A program made the position numbers and the translations under genes. A stretch of 64,000 bases of DNA from SHWB01 sp050246875. GTDB lineage: Bacteria > Pseudomonadota > Alphaproteobacteria > UBA6615. How positions within the stretch are numbered: the stretch's first letter is position 1; each line of letters starts with the position of its first letter. Shown here piece after piece: positions 62,112 to 64,000 of the stretch. The DNA is taken from assembly GCA_050246875.1 (NCBI GenBank), contig JBFWVF010000003.1, forward strand, positions 62,001 to 126,000, read 5' to 3'. The notes beneath the pieces were generated by a model. The model saw only the letters and a list, made by a program, of their open reading frames with translations, was not told the DNA's origin and made no database searches.

Positions 62112-63011
62112 ATGAGCGCCGCGGCAACATCGGATCGCCGCGCCCTGTGGGGCGCGCTCGCCGCCGTCGGCAGCACCTCGACGGCCGGCGCGGCGCTGGT
62201 CTTCGCCCGCTTCGCCGTCGCTGCCGTGGAGCCGCTGACGCTGACCCTGCTCCGCATGGCGATCGCGCTTGCCGTCATCGCGCCGCTGGCGCTGCTGACG
62301 CGCTCGGTCTGGCCGCGCGGCCGCGACCTCGCGCTGGTGGCGGCCCTCGGCATCGCCCTGTTCGCCTTCGGCCAGTGGCTGATCCTGCTGGCGCTGACGC
62401 TGACCACCGCCGCGCACAGCGCCATCATCTTCTCGACCATGCCGGTGATGGCGCTGCTGGCCTCGGCGGCGCTCGGCATCGAGCGCCTGACCTGGACGAA
62501 GGGCGCCGGCGTCGCGCTGGCCACGGCCGGCGTCGCGGTGGCGATGGGCGTCCACGCCACCGGCCAGGCCGGAAGCTGGCGCGGCGACCTCATCATGCTC
62601 GGCGCGACGGTGCTCTACGTCGCCTACAATTTCGCCGTGCGCGGCGTCTCGCGCCGCTGCACACCGCTCGCCTTCATCACCGCGAGCATGGCGCCGGCCG
62701 TGGCGGTGCTGGTCGTGGTCGTGCTCGCGACCGGCACCCCGCTGCTGACCATCGATCCCTCGGCCGAGGTATGGGGCGCGATCGTCCTCATCGGCGTCGT
62801 CGGCGGCGCCGGCTCCTACGGCCTCTATCTGGTGGCCATCCGCCTGACGACGCCGACGCGCGTCGCGATCGCCGTGACGGCGAGCCCGCTGGCGGCAATC
62901 CTCTGCGGCGCGGCGGTACTCGGCGAGCCGATCGGCCTCGCCACGCTCGCCGGCTTCGCGGGCGTCGCCGCCGGCGTGCTCCTCGTCAACCTGCCGTCGC
63001 GGCGAAGCTGA
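62112..63011 (+). CDS. EamA/DMT-family transporter, copy 2
   Basis: A 299-residue membrane protein with ten predicted helices in two EamA repeats (first ends near AGVALATAGVAVAMG, second near ATLAGFAGVAAGVLLV). The conserved GEPI motif precedes the last helix. The chosen ATG (62112) starts just before the first hydrophobic part. It probably exports a small metabolite. Its 3' end overlaps that of the convergent cupin gene by 26 bases. Confidence 0.87.
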   Translation: MSAAATSDRRALWGALAAVGSTSTAGAALVFARFAVAAVEPLTLTLLRMAIALAVIAPLALLTRSVWPRGRDLALVAALGIALFAFGQWLILLALTLTTAAHSAIIFSTMPVMALLASAALGIERLTWTKGAGVALATAGVAVAMGVHATGQAGSWRGDLIMLGATVLYVAYNFAVRGVSRRCTPLAFITASMAPAVAVLVVVVLATGTPLLTIDPSAEVWGAIVLIGVVGGAGSYGLYLVAIRLTTPTRVAIAVTASPLAAILCGAAVLGEPIGLATLAGFAGVAAGVLLVNLPSRRS

Positions 63012-63360
63012 CTGGCGCCTCGTAGATTGCCAGCACGATGCAGCCGCCGTCGCTGACAACGGAATGGCCGCTGTCGGGCGGGCTGACGAGCAGGTCGCCC
63101 GCGCCGTAGGTGCCGTTCTCGTCGCGCTGGGCGCCCTCGAGCACGAAGATGTGCTCCCAGCCGGTATGGCGGTGGAAGGCGACCGTCGCGCCCGGTTCGT
63201 ATTTCAGCAGACAGGCCGAGGGGCCGGGCGCACCCATGGTGCCGTAGATCTGGTGCAGCGCAATGCCGGGACGGAACGGCCGCCACGCCAGCGCGTCAGG
63301 CCGCGCCGCCAGCGCGGCGAGGCCGGCGAGGATCACCGGCGACGGCGCGGCATCGCTCAT
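62986..63360 (-). CDS. Cupin domain protein (ChrR-like)
   Basis: A 124-residue single-domain cupin. The metal motif is EPGATVAFHRHTGWEHIFVL (His, His, Glu, with the later His in DSGHSVVS). Relatives are anti-sigma ChrR cupin domains or small metal-bound regulators/enzymes; nothing indicates a sigma factor nearby. ATG 63360 overlaps the isochorismatase stop (ATGA), so both are translated together. Confidence 0.87.
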   Translation of the reverse strand: MSDAAPSPVILAGLAALAARPDALAWRPFRPGIALHQIYGTMGAPGPSACLLKYEPGATVAFHRHTGWEHIFVLEGAQRDENGTYGAGDLLVSPPDSGHSVVSDGGCIVLAIYEAPVSFAATAG

Positions 63361-64000
63361 GACCGGTCGAGCGCCGCGATCAGCGCGTCCGACGGCGCCG
63401 TCCAGCCGACGATGCCGCCCTGCGCGCGCACCATCGCCAGCGTCGCCGCCTTGAACTCCGGGAAATAGCTCTCGGTGCAGTCCTCGACCATCAGGCAATC
63501 GTAGCCGCGATCGTTGGCCTCGCGCATCGTCGTCTGCACGCAGACTTCGGTGGTGACACCGCCGATGGCGAGATGGCCGACGCCGAGGCCGTCCAGGATG
63601 GCGCGCAGGTCGGTGGCGTGGAAGGCGCCCTTGCCCGGCTTGTCGATCACGGTCTCGCCCGGCAGGGGCGCCAGTTCGGGAATGATCTCCGCCCCCTTCT
63701 CGCCGGCCACCAGCAGGCGCCCCATCGGCCCGGGATCGCCGATCCGCAGGCCGGGGTTGCCGCGCAGGCGCTTGGCCGGCGGGCAGTCCGACAGGTCGGG
63801 GCGATGGCATTCGCGGGTGTGGATCACCGGCAGGCCGTGGCGGCGAAAGGCGGTGAGCAGGCGGGCGCAGGCCGGCACGATCGCCTGCAGCCGCGAGACG
63901 TCGTTGCCGAGCGACGCGCCGAAGCCGCCAGGCTCGACGAAGTCGCGCTGCATGTCGATCATCACCAGCGCCAGCCGGCCGGCGGGAAACGGAAAGTCGA
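63357..64000 (-). CDS. Isochorismatase-family cysteine hydrolase, 5' end outside the window
   Basis: At least 214 residues are visible; the frame runs off the right edge (DFPFPAGRLALVMIDMQRDF) without a start, so the gene is partial. Catalytic residues are Asp in MIDMQRDF, Lys in DKPGKGAF and Cys in GGVTTEVCVQTTMRE, the set of the N-carbamoylsarcosine amidase/biuret hydrolase/isochorismatase superfamily. Substrates are amides, ureides or biuret-like compounds. It is upstream of, and coupled to, the cupin gene. Confidence 0.88.
   Translation of the reverse strand, partial: DFPFPAGRLALVMIDMQRDFVEPGGFGASLGNDVSRLQAIVPACARLLTAFRRHGLPVIHTRECHRPDLSDCPPAKRLRGNPGLRIGDPGPMGRLLVAGEKGAEIIPELAPLPGETVIDKPGKGAFHATDLRAILDGLGVGHLAIGGVTTEVCVQTTMREANDRGYDCLMVEDCTESYFPEFKAATLAMVRAQGGIVGWTAPSDALIAALDRS

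Noticed and set aside
1..64000. Search for tRNA, rRNA, CRISPR arrays, insertion sequences, integrases, toxin-antitoxin or defence genes
   Set aside because: No cloverleaf-like gene, direct repeat-spacer array, transposase or defence domain was recognised on either strand.

Overview
The window is GC-rich chromosomal DNA, almost fully coding, from what looks like a metabolically versatile alphaproteobacterium. The basis is gene content (membrane urate hydroxylase PuuD, many ABC/TRAP binding proteins, standalone MetE-like barrels, GSTs) and codon use; genus cannot be fixed. A Rhodospirillales/Reyranella-like or Hyphomicrobiales soil organism would fit. I see no rRNA, tRNA, CRISPR array, phage or insertion sequence. 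Nearly every gene belongs to a known family of transporters or catabolic enzymes, so I did not find a wholly new system. The interest lies in operon composition, regulatory repeats and gene remnants.

Layout, left part. 1-5823 (+): end of an SsuA/NMT1-type binding protein, its permease, a cytosine-deaminase-like amidohydrolase and two tandem paralogous FAD oxidases. 11876-5840 (-): a second ABC importer followed by a Rieske oxygenase, a CocE-type hydrolase and a flavodoxin-fold quinone reductase. 15089-12042 (-): a urate operon, puuD - puuE - uraD/uraH fusion, reaching allantoate; an M20 amidohydrolase is divergent from it. 16445-22919: MFS transporter, ketopantoate-reductase-like enzyme and a heterodimeric ABC exporter. 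28175-22940 (-): an iron/polyamine-type importer with a double-domain permease and two different ATPases.

Middle. 28505-34600: metallo-beta-lactamase (MBL) fold hydrolase, GST, benzoylformate-decarboxylase-like TPP enzyme and two MetE-like proteins. 34601-35322 is non-coding and holds degenerate remnants of a LysR gene and a GST gene, a dyad element and two GTATAC palindromes. 35323-42772: a TRAP transporter, a LysR regulator, a CocE hydrolase and an orphan TRAP binding protein. A 45-bp element lies before the hydrolase and again before the orphan binding protein. 42864-47170: a third MetE-like protein, a second MBL hydrolase, a methyltransferase, an OYE-type reductase and a small monooxygenase.

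Right part, 47253-64000: mostly single catabolic genes on alternating strands. They include an SDR, two EamA exporters, an amidohydrolase, an alpha/beta hydrolase, an oxaloacetate-decarboxylase-like protein, a class III cyclase, a PhyH dioxygenase, a GST, an FMN alpha-hydroxyacid oxidase, a VOC protein with a C45 acyltransferase, a Gfo/Idh/MocA oxidoreductase, a polysaccharide deacetylase, a TcuA-like flavoprotein, a cupin and an isochorismatase cut by the window edge. The general theme is import and oxidation or hydrolysis of small organic acids, amides, aromatics and purine breakdown products.
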